From the NCBI GenBank assembly GCA_036172665.1, contig CM069875.1, forward strand, positions 10,434,001 through 10,498,000: a DNA stretch of 64,000 nt, in the 5' to 3' direction. Made by a program: the position numbers and the translations under genes. The notes beneath the pieces were generated by a model. That model was not told where the DNA came from, ran no database searches, and saw only the letters and a program-made list of their open reading frames with translations. This document shows, piece after piece, positions 32,525-44,349 of the stretch; the stretch's first letter is position 1; each line of letters starts with the position of its first letter. This DNA is from Prosopocoilus inquinatus (taxonomy: Eukaryota; Arthropoda; Insecta; Coleoptera; Lucanidae).

Positions 32525-33630
32525 GCAACGTAGGATATATTCCGGAGGTCGTGGTACAACTGGTCAACTAATTACTCTGAAAATCTTTACATACTGAAAC
32601 TAGACGAGTTGATTGCACAACTGTATTTTTTTTGTTGCGGTAATATTGCTCTGTTTTTTTGCGTTGTCTTCGCAGCTTTCGCGTTTTGGTCCAATATCTT
32701 ATATTGTTCGCTTCATTAGAATTTGAAATGCGCAAAATAAATTTCCCCGTCCCGTACTCATTAGAGTAACTGAGAGGGCTGTAACACTGACATTAGGAAC
32801 AGAAGAAGTCTTTTTTAATGCAACGGAAAACGAAACTTCGGCAAGTGTAATAGTGGGTCTATATAGACACTAACGAAGAAAGAAGAAGCTGAAATCAGTC
32901 GCAGCAGCCAAAAAAGCATTTATTTCATTCATTTATTAGCAGAATCGATACAAATTTAGTGATAAGGAATTTAATTCGAAAATGTGCAAAGGGGTGACCA
33001 TGACAATAATATACATATGTATTTATAAATAGGAAAGGTATGTACAAAAATAAAATCGCAGCAACAAATCTGTGTAGCCCTATTTCAAGTCCGATACTCT
33101 TTTTATGCGTTGCAATTGCTCAGTTAATTGGTACTGGAATGTAAGCATTATAAATGTGATTCATATTATTGTACTACAAGAATCCCAGCGAGCTTGTTTA
33201 CACGTTTTTTGTTATGTTAATGTTTTAATTGCACCCGAGCCGAAGTCTTTCTCAAACGTAACAGAGCCGCGCAGTTGGATTTCGGGTTTTATAAAGGTAG
33301 TTATTGTAACGTTTTCCTATACCTAAAAAATCGTTTGATGCACTTATAGTTTATCGCGACTTATTGTTTAAGAAAATTCTTATCCTGAAATATTTGTCTT
33401 TGGCTATGTTCATTACTTAACCTGATAGTTTTAGTAGTTATTACTATAACCTAAGTAGCATTTCATTGGTAAAACCGAAATATTATTCCGGTATATAAGA
33501 ATTACGTTACCTATATGCATAACGGTAACGTTTTCAGTGGCCTTAATCAATTCCGCTACCGAAATAATTTGGGTTAAAGTGTAAACCGAAATAAAATAAC
33601 GGTAGGTACCGGTATTTTGAATAAGGGTAT
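32525..33630. other. No recognised gene; one coding-like stretch
   Basis: A plus-strand segment at about 32745-32873 reads VTERAVTLTLGTEEVFFNAT and stops soon after; it could be a small exon or chance. Frames at 33105-33326 and 33431-33649 show no motif. Confidence 0.35.
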
Positions 33631-33637
33631 GAGTCCC

Positions 33638-33795
33638 TGGGTGCAACATCGTTTCTACAAATGTTACGCCGATGTTGTATTGTATCCTTGCCGATCCGTC
33701 TGAAATCGCTCTTACTTTTACGGGTGCAACATCGAGACGGAATGTCGCGCCCAGGTGCAGTTGTACCGACTCGTCTGAAAACAGCCTAATTTTGT
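33638..33795. repeat. Diverged tandem pair
   Basis: Two units each begin GGGTGCAACATCG and end CGTCTGAAA, about 85 bp apart (33638-33722 and 33721-33790). Confidence 0.45.
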
Positions 33796-34446
33796 GTATG
33801 CGAACAAAAAGGCCGCGTATTTTGTTTAAGAAAATTTGATTAAGAAAATAAAATGTGCGAGTATTACTTACTAAACAGTAAACATTTAATTTAGACTTTA
33901 TACAGAGATATCAAAATTATTTTGGATAAAGGTGTCATGAAATGGAAAGCGACTATTAACAGCAAGTAAAACCAAGAAACTGAAGAAATAACAGCAAGTA
34001 AACTTTCTCACAATTGCTTGAAAAATTTTGATAATCAAAAAATTATTGATACAGTGCCCGAACGTACCTCCGTCAATAATTTTAAAATCTATAACATAAT
34101 AAATTTTTAATGTCAAAGTATAACTAAATCAGCACCATATTGACTTTCGCTTGGTTTTATAATTGTTCTTTCTACTCAGTTTCAAAAATAAGATTCAACA
34201 TTTTTTAATTCACATTTTTAAAGCAAGTCAAATTGTCAACAAGTCAACACTATTTTCCTAGACAAATAGTACTTGACTGAACCGTTTTTGGGCGAGAATT
34301 TATAAAAAATTTTATAAATGGTTTTTAAAAGTAACGTTTTAACTCTTTTATTTTTAAACTTGTTGAAGGTGTTTGAAATGTTTAATAATTCTGAAATGGT
34401 CATTCGAAGCACATAGACGGGTTTTCGCTAACTCCTCTCAGTTGTT
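33796..34446. other. No gene seen
   Basis: AT-rich spacer before N1 copy D. Confidence 0.5.
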
Positions 34447-34454
34447 GTAGTTAC

Positions 34455-34802
34455 CAGGCCTAGGGGCATTTTAGGCGGAAGGTTTCGTTAAATATACGAG
34501 GAGCCAATAATACGCTGAGACGATCATAGTCGGAAACAGTTCTAATCTTTAATGCGTCTGCCCTGTAAAAACAAACCAATAAACCAGTCGAAGTCCGAGA
34601 AGTTTATTCGGCACGCAGTAACCACAACGTTCTGGTCGACTGGATATAAAAACTTGTTTACATAACCGAGTCATTCCCAAATTTACATCAAACGGTTGCT
34701 TCTGATGCAATGAGCGCGAGGGTGCGAGTGCCTCGGGCATAAAAGCCGTTGTTTAACTTTATACTGGTTTTTACCAGATATCCTAGGAATGTCCGACTCT
34801 TA
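34455..34802 (+). mobile_element. Non-autonomous element N1, copy D (internally deleted)
   Basis: 348 bp, with perfect 8-bp duplications GTAGTTAC (34447-34454 and 34803-34810). It matches copies B and C at both ends but lacks about 190 bp near 34680. It starts CAGGCCTAGGGGCATTTTAG. Confidence 0.85.
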
Positions 34803-34891
34803 GTAGTTACATATCAATTTCTCTAATATGGCCTCGGATTATAAGCTATAAGCTTAGACATTAAGTAACAAGTAGTATTGTTGACGAAGAA

Positions 34892-35104
34892 ATGTTTGTT
34901 CAAAGTGTGATCGAAAAACTTGTTTCATCTGATCATTTCATAAACAAGCTGTGTACCCAAATTAGTGAAAAACTTGCTGCTAATCTTACGGAGAAAATTA
35001 AGGAAATAACAAATGGGGTTAGTCAACTCAAGAACCACCTAGACGGTGCCAATTTAAAGAATGAACAACAGCAATATTCACGATAAAATAACCTGCGTAT
35101 ATAG
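34892..35104 (+). pseudogene. LINE ORF1 fragment (coiled coil)
   Basis: The frame reads MFVQSVIEKLVSSDHFINKL, continues through heptad-like ISEKLAANLTEKIKEI, and ends NEQQQYSR, a stop, then NNLRI. EQYSRRNNLRI is the hallmark at the end of the coiled coil in LINE ORF1 proteins of the L1/Jockey type. Only this piece is present. It is interrupted near 35105 by the repeat that carries the hAT insertion. Confidence 0.65.
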
Positions 35105-35370
35105 GCTGTCCGTTTTTCGAGCCCAAGCGTGTGGGCTTATCTTAAGAGATACGAGGTCGGTTAAATTAGGCCAAAGTTGCATATTTTCATGCTAATTAAT
35201 AATCTGAAAAGCAATTTAAATTATTCCTTTTCGTTTTGAAGATATTGAGAAAAAACTAGAATTTTTCATTTTCGTTTTTATTTTTTAAATCGAAAACCAT
35301 TAAAGTTAGACATTTATAACTTACACATTATTAAGGAACTTTTTTACGTAGAATCTAAAACTGTCATTAC

Positions 35371-37552
35371 TAAAGTCCGGATTTATATGTGCTAAAAAAG
35401 TGGAAAATAAGTTTTTTTTATGCGATTAAAATGGATCAAAATATGGATATTATATGCGATAAAAATTTTATTTTACTTATACATACTTTAGAGTAATAAA
35501 AACATAAATTGTTTCATATAAGTAATTTTAACACTTAACACTTAAGTAGTAGGATTACAAAATATAATCAACAGTTGATTTAAATTATTTGGGGTAAAAT
35601 TTTGTCGTCTGTCTGTCAAAATATTTTTATAAGAGGAAAACGAACGCTCGACATCGCATGAAGTAATGGGCGCAAATTTCATGGATGCTACATCTTTGGG
35701 GTCCATGTCCAAATCCTCTTCACTTTGACCTTTTAAAACTAAACAGATTTTCCTCATTTTATTGTAGTCAGGATTACGTAATAGAACCTTGTCTAATTTT
35801 GCCATTAACTTCTCTCCTATCTCCCCTGGAATTGATTTTACACTTTCAATTGCATCATCGACCACTTCAAAAGAATCTAATAGAGCCGTCTGGGATGATT
35901 CCAACTTTTTAATGGTGGATATTAAAACCGAAAAATGAGTTTTAATGAATGCTAATTGATTCCCGATGTTTGTGTTCGACATGCATTCCTTACAAATTCT
36001 TAAAGCCGCTGAATTGGAATCATCCAATTCTAAGAAAATTTCCTTTAATTGTTTAAAGTTATCTGCGTAAAAATTTGCTGCTTCAAGCCACGTACCCCAT
36101 CTCGTAATTATTGGTTCTGGTGGTAATGGCAGGTCAGCAGCTAATTCTTTATAGTGTTGTATACGCAGTGGGGCTTTAAGAAACGCCTTTTTTCCGTTAT
36201 TGATCAACTTATTTACTGTTGGGTATTCTAGTCGCACCAATTCAGCGAGCCTATTCATTGCGTGAGCCATACAAGTGAAGTGCATCAGATTTGGGTAAAA
36301 CACCTGTAAAGCCTGTCCTGCTTTTATCATGTAGGCTGCTGCATCAGACACCATTAGTAATATATTTTCCGATTTAACTTGATTAGGTGCATATAAAAGT
36401 GTCAAGCTGTCGTTAATAAAACGTGCGATCGTTGAATGATTTGTTTTTTCCAAAACTGCACTATTTACCAAATAAGATATTGGTGCAACTGTGTTGCTTA
36501 ATACTCCTGCTAACATATTTGCTACATAACGACCGCAGGCATTTGTCGTTTCATCAACTACTATATAAATATTGTTGTCGCTAAGCTTCTCTCTTATTTT
36601 CTTCATCCGTTGCTGGTAGCATATACTTAGATAGTTTTTCTGCAAAGTCGATTCATTTGGAATATGACGATTGCAATATTTTTCCAAAAAAGTTCGAAAA
36701 CTTGCTTGTTCAAGTTTATGCCAAGAAATGTTTGACTCTGCCATAGCACTGCACAAGTCTAAAAAGAATTCATTTCCTGTGTCACTGCCCTGTGAGTTAC
36801 TGGCTGTTGAAGAAATAAAAGACTGCTTAAAGTTAGACACACATCTTTTCTCCGACTCCTTATGGAGGTTTGTAGCCAAATGTTGATCAATCTGGTACTT
36901 TTGGTCTGACGACACCTTAAAATATTGTCAAAATGAAAATGTGATTTTTAAGAGAATTTGTAAGGTATCTACCTGTTTTGAGCATGCGTTGCAAAAAATA
37001 ACTTTTCCATCTGTAGTTAGATGTTTAGATGCTTTAATCCATTTTTTCAATAGCTCGGATCGAGAGGATGCTACTTTCGGCATTTTGAAAAGATAAGCAC
37101 TGAATTTATTTCGTCTTTAAATTAAATAAGAAAATAACAACTAATTCGCGTTGATAAATACACTAGTCACTAGTCACACACATTCACGGAGTTCTTATCT
37201 CAAACTGAAATGCAAAACATAAGTGCAAAATGCAAGTGCAAGTCGCTACAGATTCCCAGAAAATCACATTCCGGGAAATCGTAAAATAAAGTGGCCAGAC
37301 GTTGAGAAGAATAAATTACTTCTTGGAAAAGCTGCAGACTTGAATATTGACCGTATATGGAATTATAATGTTATTTATATCAATATATGGATAAATAAAT
37401 AAATATGCGCTAAAAGTCTAAAATATTAAGTTATATGCGAAATAAAACTACCATTTTTGGGCTTCTCTAATCGACAAACATATAAATACAAAACGCCAAG
37501 TTTAGGTATGTTAGCGTAAAAAACTTGTAAAAACTTATAAATCCGGTCTCTA
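35371..37552 (-). mobile_element. hAT transposon, left copy
   Basis: 2,182 bp flanked by perfect 8-bp duplications GTCATTAC (35363-35370 and 37553-37560), which fit the hAT pattern. The termini read TAAAGTCCGGATTTATA and, inverted, TAGAGACCGGATTTATA. The empty site AACTGTCATTACATTTAACC survives at 38259-38278. It carries an apparently intact transposase. Confidence 0.9.
35542..37083 (-). CDS. hAT transposase with BED finger, left copy (two exons)
   Basis: Exon 1 is 36973-37083 (37 codons) and exon 2 is 35542-36915, with a 57-bp intron between (36916-36972, GT...AG). The joined product is 494 residues. A BED-type finger crosses the junction (C31, C34, H49, H55). The DDE residues can be placed at D158 (IYIVVDETT), D228 (LMVSDAAAYM) and E460 (SCDVERSFSSYK), with CMAH at 252-255 and ITRWGTWLEA in the usual hAT order; the last block is the dimerisation region. 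The protein would cut and rejoin transposon ends in the nucleus. There are no stops or frameshifts. It differs from the right copy at four residues. Confidence 0.88.
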
Positions 37553-38030
37553 GTCATTACATTTAACCGAACTGTCAAAATTGCAGAGATACGACTGTCA
37601 ACTTTTTTTCTTATGGGCGCCATATTGGATTTTCACATTTCTAAATACAGATTTTTTCTCTGATTCTAGCAATGTATCACACATTACGGTTGCTTTGACT
37701 TTTTGACCAAAATTTCTATTTTTTTATTTTTACGAAGAGCGCTGTGGAAACAATAAAGATTTTGTCACTTATGTGGCGCTAGTTTAACCAACTGAAAACG
37801 CGGAAGAAATTCTGCACTCTTAAAAATCACTTTTTCATCACTCAATTTTTATAATATTCTTATTGCAAACAACCCCCACTTTAAGTACAAAACAATTCTT
37901 CGGGTTTAACAAGACAAACTGCAGTCAATTTTACATACCACACCAGGTGGATAATTCTGAAAGAAACATAAGAATCGTCATTGGAAAATCCATATCCATA
38001 ACCCTACAAAAAGTAGCTTAAACTTTGCAA

Positions 38031-38920
38031 GAGATTCAAGTGATACGAGGTCGGTTAAATTAGGCCAAAGTTGCATATTTTCATGCTAATTAATAATATG
38101 AAAAGCAATTTAAATTATTCCTTTTCGTTTTGAAGATATTGAGAAAAAACTAAAATTTTTCATTTTCGTTTTTATTTTTTAAATCGAAAACCAATAAAGT
38201 TAGATATTTATAACTTACACATTATTAAGGAACTTTTTTACGTAGAATCTAAAACTGTCATTACATTTAACCGAACTGTCAAAATTGCAGAGATACGACT
38301 GTCAACTTTCTTTTTCTTATGGGCGCCATATTGGATTTTCATATTTCTAAATAAAGATTTTTTCTACGATTCTAACAATGTATCACACATTATCGGCCAA
38401 AAAGTCGAATCAACGACTTTTTGGCCGAAATTTCAATTTTTTAATTTTTACTAAGAGCGCTGTGGAAACAATCAAGATGTTGACGCTTACATGGCGCTAG
38501 CTAGATCAATTGAAAACGCGGAAGAAATTCTAAAAGCTCGAAATTTATAATATTTTAATTGTAAACGACTCCTGCATTCAGTGCAAAATAATCCTTCTAC
38601 CTCAACAAACCAAATTCTTTCAAAGCTATCACTTAAGTGGTATGAAGAAAAAAAAATGGAATTTCTTCTGCCTGACGATAATGAAATGACGAATAAAATT
38701 TTGTACATTTATAAGAAGCCAGTTAGAAGGAAATACAAATTTCCTTCAAATTGTGATATGATTCGATGCCGACGAGCCAAATACAAAGTTGTTTAACTAA
38801 AATGTGTTCTAAAAAGAAATAACGGAGACAACGGCTGGCCAGCAGAGGGTCAGATTTATTTCCCACAGACTATTTTCTGATGGGTAGGTACAATGAAACA
38901 CAATTTTATAATACAAAAAG
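38031..38920. other. Palindrome spacer with an uninterrupted P1 copy
   Basis: An 890-bp centre between the two arms. 38041 to about 38560 matches P1 without the hAT insertion and so preserves the empty target site. The rest (including the frame at 38581-38796) shows no known motif. Confidence 0.7.
38393..38428. repeat. Perfect 15-bp hairpin in the spacer
   Basis: TCGGCCAAAAAGTCG and its exact reverse complement flank a 6-base loop. The matching place in the other P1 copy (about 37685-37720) has only an imperfect version. Confidence 0.75.
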
Positions 38921-39398
38921 TTGCAAAGTTTAAGCTACTTTTTGTAGGGTTATGGATATGGATTTTCCAATGACGATTCTTATGTTTCTCTCAGAATTAT
39001 CCACCTGGTGTGGTATGTAAAATTGACTGCAGTTTGTCTTGTTAAACCCGAAGAATTGTTTTGTACTTAAAGTGGGGGTTGTTTGCAATAAGAATATTAT
39101 AAAAATTGAGTGATGAAAAAGTGATTTTTAAGAGTGCAGAATTTCTTCCGCGTTTTCAGTTGGTTAAACTAGCGCCACATAAGTGACAAAATCTTTATTG
39201 TTTCCACAGCGCTCTTCGTAAAAATAAAAAAATAGAAATTTTGGTCAAAAAGTCAAAGCAACCGTAATGTGTGATACATTGCTAGAATCAGAGAAAAAAT
39301 CTGTATTTAGAAATGTGAAAATCCAATATGGCGCCCATAAGAAAAAAAGTTGACAGTCGTATCTCTGCAATTTTGACAGTTCGGTTAAATGTAATGAC

Positions 39399-41580
39399 TA
39401 GAGACCGGATTTATAAGTTTTTACAAGTTTTTTACGCTAACATACCTAAACTTGGCGTTTTGTATTTATATGTTTGTCGATTAGAGAAGCCCAAAAATGG
39501 TAGTTTTATTTCGCATATAACTTAATATTTTAGACTTTTAGCGCATATTTATTTATTTATCCATATATTGATATAAATAACATTATAATTCCATATACGG
39601 TCAATATTCAAGTCTGCAGCTTTTCCAAGAAGTAATTTATTCTTCTCAACGTCTGGCCACTTTATTTTACGATTTCCCGGAATGTGATTTTCTGGGAATC
39701 TGTAGCGACTTGCACTTGCATTTTGCACTTATGTTTTGCATTTCAGTTTGAGATAAGAACTCCGTGAATGTGTGTGACTAGTGACTAGTGTATTTATCAA
39801 CGCGAATTAGTTGTTATTTTCTTATTTAATTTAAAGACGAAATAAATTCAGTGCTTATCTTTTCAAAATGCCGAAAGTAGCATCCTCTCGATCCGAGCTA
39901 TTGAAAAAATGGATTAAAGCATCTAAACATCTAACTACAGATGGAAAAGTTATTTTTTGCAACGCATGCTCAAAACAGGTAGATACCTTACAAATTCTCT
40001 TAAAAATCACATTTTCATTTTGACAATATTTTAAGGTGTCGTCAGACCAAAAGTACCAGATTGATCAACATTTGGCTACAAACCTCCATAAGGAGTCGGA
40101 GAAAAGATGTGTGTCTAACTTTAAGCAGTCTTTTATTTCTTCAACAGCCAGTAACTCACAGGGCAGTGACACAGGAAATGAATTCTTTTTAGACTTGTGC
40201 AGTGCTATGGCAGAGTCAAACATTCCTTGGCATAAACTTGAACAAGCAAGTTTTCGAACTTTTTTGGAAAAATATTGCAATCGTCATATTCCAAATGAAT
40301 CGACTTTGCAGAAAAACTATCTAAGTATATGCTACCAGCAACGGATGAAGAAAATAAGAGAGAAGCTTAGCGACAACAATATTTATATAGTAGTTGATGA
40401 AACGACAAATACCTGCGGTCGTTATGTAGCAAATATGTTAGCAGGAGTATTAAGCAACACAGTTGCACCAATATCTTATTTGGTAAATAGTGCAGTTTTG
40501 GAAAAAACAAATCATTCAACGATCGCACGTTTTATTAACGACAGCTTGACACTTTTATATGCACCTAATCAAGTTAAATCGGAAAATATATTACTAATGG
40601 TGTCTGATGCAGCAGCCTACATGATAAAAGCAGGACAGGCTTTACAGGTGTTTTACCCAAATCTGATGCACTTCACTTGTATGGCTCACGCAATGAATAG
40701 GCTCGCTGAATTGGTGCGACTAGAATACCCAACAGTAAATAAGTTGATCAATAACGGAAAAAAGGCGTTTCTTAAAGCCCCACTGCGTATACAACACTAT
40801 AAAGAATTAGCTGCTGACCTGCCATTACCACCAGAACCAATAATTACGAGATGGGGTACGTGGCTTGAAGCAGCAAATTTTTACGCAGATAACTTTAAAC
40901 AATTAAAGGAAATTTTCTTAGAATTGGATGATTCCAATTCAGCGGCTTTAAGAATTTGTAAGGAATGCATGTCGAACACAAACATCGGGAATCAATTAGC
41001 ATTCATTAAAACTCATTTTTCGGTTTTAATATCCACCATTAAAAAGTTGGAATCATCCCAGACGGCTCTATTAGATTCTTTTGAAGTGGTCGATGATGCA
41101 ATTGAAAGTGTAAAATCAATTCCAGGGGAGATAGGAGAGAAGTTAATGGCAAAATTAGACAAGGTTCTATTACGTAATCCTGACTACAATAAAATGAGGA
41201 AAATCTGTTTAGGTTTAAAAGGTCAAAGTGAAGAGGATTTGGACATGGACCCCAAAGATGTAGCATCCATGAGATTTGCGCCCATTACTTCATGCGATGT
41301 CGAGCGTTCGTTTTCCTCTTATAAAAATATTTTGACAGACAGACGACAAAATTTTACCCCAAATAATTTAAATCAACTGTTGATTATATTTTGTAATCCT
41401 ACTACTTAAGTGTTAAGTGTTAAAATTACTTATATGAAACAATTTATGTTTTTATTATTCTAAAGTATGTATAAGTAAAATAAAATTTTTATCGCATATA
41501 ATATCCATATTTTGATCCATTTTAATCGCATAAAAAAAACTTATTTTCCACTTTTTTAGCACATATAAATCCGGACTTTA
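39399..41580 (+). mobile_element. hAT transposon, right copy
   Basis: A mirror image of the left copy. The inner flank has the expected GTAATGAC (39391-39398), but the outer flank is GTGATTAT and not the duplication. This copy therefore did not arise by a simple separate insertion at this spot. Confidence 0.85.
39868..41409 (+). CDS. hAT transposase with BED finger, right copy (two exons)
   Basis: Exon 1 is 39868-39978 (ATG of MPKVASSRSELLKKW), the intron 39979-40035 and exon 2 40036-41409. The exon 2 frame begins GTG after the AAG acceptor, so its first residue is Val. All domains and catalytic residues are as in the left copy. Differences by eye: IPWHKL for ISWHKL, NTCGRY for NACGRY, LGLKGQ for LVLKGQ and MRFAP for MKFAP. 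The frame is intact. Either copy could in principle be active and could mobilise related non-autonomous elements, if expressed. Confidence 0.88.
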
Positions 41581-41625
41581 GTGATTATAAATTTGCTCAA
41601 ACATAATTTTCTCTAAAATTGTAGT

Positions 41626-44340
41626 ATGCTTACGGGACGTAAATCGCAGAAATCAGAAGGTGATTCGACTTTGGGAAGAGGTAGAACAGTAAGTAAGGCC
41701 TTACTTTTAATACTCAATATATGTTTTAGCACAGTATTTGGATAAACTAATTTCTCATTGATACTGCAATTGCAGAAAAAGATGAAACACAAGCCGATGT
41801 AGATTACGTAAATTCAGCATTAAAAATAATTTCGACTTTGCATGAACATTTAGAACTTTCTGATGTTAAATCAAACACATTTTCTCCTAATCTAAGTAAC
41901 ATAAAACTGCCCCGCATTACTTTGCTCACTTTTGATGGCACTTACGAAAATTGGATAATATTTCGGGACACATTTATGTCACTTATTCACAATAACGAGT
42001 CTTTGACATCTGTTGAAAAATTTTATTATCTGAAAGCGTCATTATTTGCTGAAGCAACCAAATTAATTGAATCTATTAAAGTTTCTGAAATAAATTATGA
42101 TGGCGCATGGGCAACTGTAGTCGATCGTTTTGATAATGAGAAACAGATAATAAGAAATCATACAAATGCCTTGTTAAAAATTTCTTTTGTTAATAAGTAC
42201 AATGTAAGCGAAACATTGGACACCGTTAATATTCGGACATTAGAAGCATGTAATCAACCAGTCTGCTCATGGGGAACTCTGTTAATTGCTATTATTGTTA
42301 GAAAATTTGATTTTAAATTAAATAAAGAATGAGAGACTTACGCTGCAGATTTTCTCATGCCTTCCTTCGAAGATTTAAGAAATCTTATGGACAGAAAATC
42401 AAAACTCATTGAAGCAATTAACGTAGTGCCTCATGAAAAACAAAATCATGGTAGAAATAAAATTAAAAAAATCATTTGTAACGTCAAAGAAAGTTGTAAA
42501 ATGTTTGATTTGTTCGTCGAATCACGAAATTATGCTTGTCCCAAGTTTTTTGCATTTACACCTAAACAACGTTTTGAATCTGCGAAAATAAAAAAGTGTA
42601 TTAATTGCCTAAAAGAAGGGCACAAAGCAATTGATTGTAAATCGTCGAACTGTCGCTCTTGTGACTCAAAACATAATTCATTACTTCATTTCGTCACAAA
42701 AACTTGCAATTCACAAATATCTACGAAAGAAACAGAGACTGTAGTTTCCAATAACGAAAGAAAGTTAGGAACGGCGAGTTAGGTACATCTACCGTTTTAC
42801 AAGCGACTTCAGAATCGCAAATTATTTTGTTAACTGCCATAGTTCATATCAATGACAAGCACGGCCAACCATTCAGTTGTCGTGCCTTATTAGATTCCGG
42901 GTCAGACTCGAGTTTTATAATTGGGAATTTGGCACAAAAACCAAAGTTGAAATTTCGGTAATAGGAATTAAAGGTACCGAAAAAATTATAACCAAAACGG
43001 TATTTGCTCAAGTATCATCGCTTACAAGTAACATCAAATTTGAAACCGAATTTTTAGTTATAAGAAATATCGGAAGTAGGCTGCCGCCACAATCGATTTC
43101 GAAAAATTCCTTCAAAATACCTCCGCATTTGCAATTAACAGATCCACGATTTAATTTGTCTAATCCTATAGATTTGCTATTGGGAGCTGAAATTTTCTAC
43201 GAGCTGTTGGAACCTGAACATTTGAAAAGAGTAAAACAACCAATGTTGCAAAGTACTAGATTAGGTTGGATAGTTTCGGGAAAATTACAGACAAAAGCTA
43301 AAATTAAGTCGTCAGTATGCAATTTCGTGGAATTAAATGCGCAACTGCAAAAATTTTGGGTGGAGGTGGAGGAGGTAACTGATGTTAAATATAATTTTAC
43401 GAATGATGAACTATATTATGAAAATCATTTCAGAAATACATATTCGCGTAATTCGGATGGGAGATTTGTCGTAGAACTTTCATTGAAACAACCATCTAGT
43501 GTCTTAGGTAATTCGAAAACGGTAGCATCAAATAGTTTAGAATCTATGGAACGAAAATTTCGTAAAAATTCAAAATTAGGAATTGAATATGCGCACAATT
43601 TTATTTACCTCATCATGCGGTATGCAAAGAAGACAGTTTAACAACAAAACTGCGCGTCGTATTCGATGCTTCTGCAAAATCCACCACTGGGTTTTCGTTA
43701 AATGACATTCTGTATGTAGGACCCACCATCAAGCAAGATTTATTTTCCTTAATAACTATTTTTCGTATGCATAAATACGTGGCAACTGTGGATATCGCTA
43801 AAATGTATCCTCAAGTTTTGGTAAAACCCGAGCAAATTGCACTGCAGGAAATTCTTTGGCGTTTTACTATTGCAAAAAACATGGGCATTACTGACACTCA
43901 CGTACGGTACAGCGACAGCATCTTTCTTGGCAATAAGAAGACTTCATGAATTAGCAGCTATTGAAAAACATAATTTTCTAATAGGGTCGGGGGCAATTAT
44001 TCGTGACTTTTACGTTGACGATTTGATAACCGGTGCAAATTCAGTTGAGGAGACGATTCAATTGCGAAATGAAGTCTGCACAACATTAGCAAAGAGTTGT
44101 TTTGAGCTTCGTAAATGGGCATCAAATGATTCTTAAATATTAGAAGGCATTGAAAATAAGGAAATGCCAAACACCGTGATAAAATTTGATAAAAGTTCAA
44201 CAATCAAAATATTTGGCATTGGATGAAATCCTGTACCTGATGTATTTACATATTGGTGAATAGATATTTCAGAAGATGAAAATTTCTCTAAAAGAAAAAT
44301 GTTGTCCGAAATAGCCAAATTATGGTTTGATATCACCTAT
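41626..44340 (+). pseudogene. BEL/Pao gag-pol relic
   Basis: In order: gag (41838-42332, with LPRITLLTFDGTYENWIIF), a CCHC zinc knuckle (CINCLKEGHKAIDC, about 42595-42636), a protease active site (LLDSGSDSSFI, about 42886-42920), and reverse transcriptase blocks ([19 protein letters not shown], then [10 protein letters not shown], then FYVDDLITGA with the catalytic YVDD near 44010). It ends just after the RT (KRKMLSEIAKLWFD, 44290-44330). Stops and frameshifts occur near 42333, 42782, 42945, 43642, 43900 and 44136. RNase H, integrase and LTRs are not seen. It lies directly beside the right hAT copy. Confidence 0.88.
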
Positions 44341-44349
44341 TACAATTCA

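Larger units (their letters stand above)
35148..38040. repeat. Host repeat P1 interrupted by the left hAT copy
   Basis: It starts GATACGAGGTCGGTTAAATT. Its two halves (35148-35370 and 37561-38040) are separated by a hAT insertion and together form about 700 bp. A second, uninterrupted copy begins immediately after it at 38041, sharing everything up to about 38560 before diverging. Confidence 0.7.
38921..41580 (+). repeat. Right arm of the 2.66-kb palindrome
   Basis: The reverse complement of 35371-38030. Both arms are exactly 2,660 bp, and paired coordinates always sum to 76951. The arm includes the whole hAT element (39399-41580) and 478 bp of P1 and flank. The outer end of each arm is exactly a hAT terminus. 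Confidence 0.92.

Noticed and set aside
35685..35912. Plus-strand frame, mirrored at 41039-41266
   Set aside because: It lies opposite the intact hAT transposase; being repeated only reflects the palindrome.
39328..39525. 65-residue frame MAPIRKKVDSRISAILTVRL, also at 37426-37623
   Set aside because: It spans the junction of repeat P1 and the hAT terminus, so it is created by the insertion; duplicated only through the palindrome.
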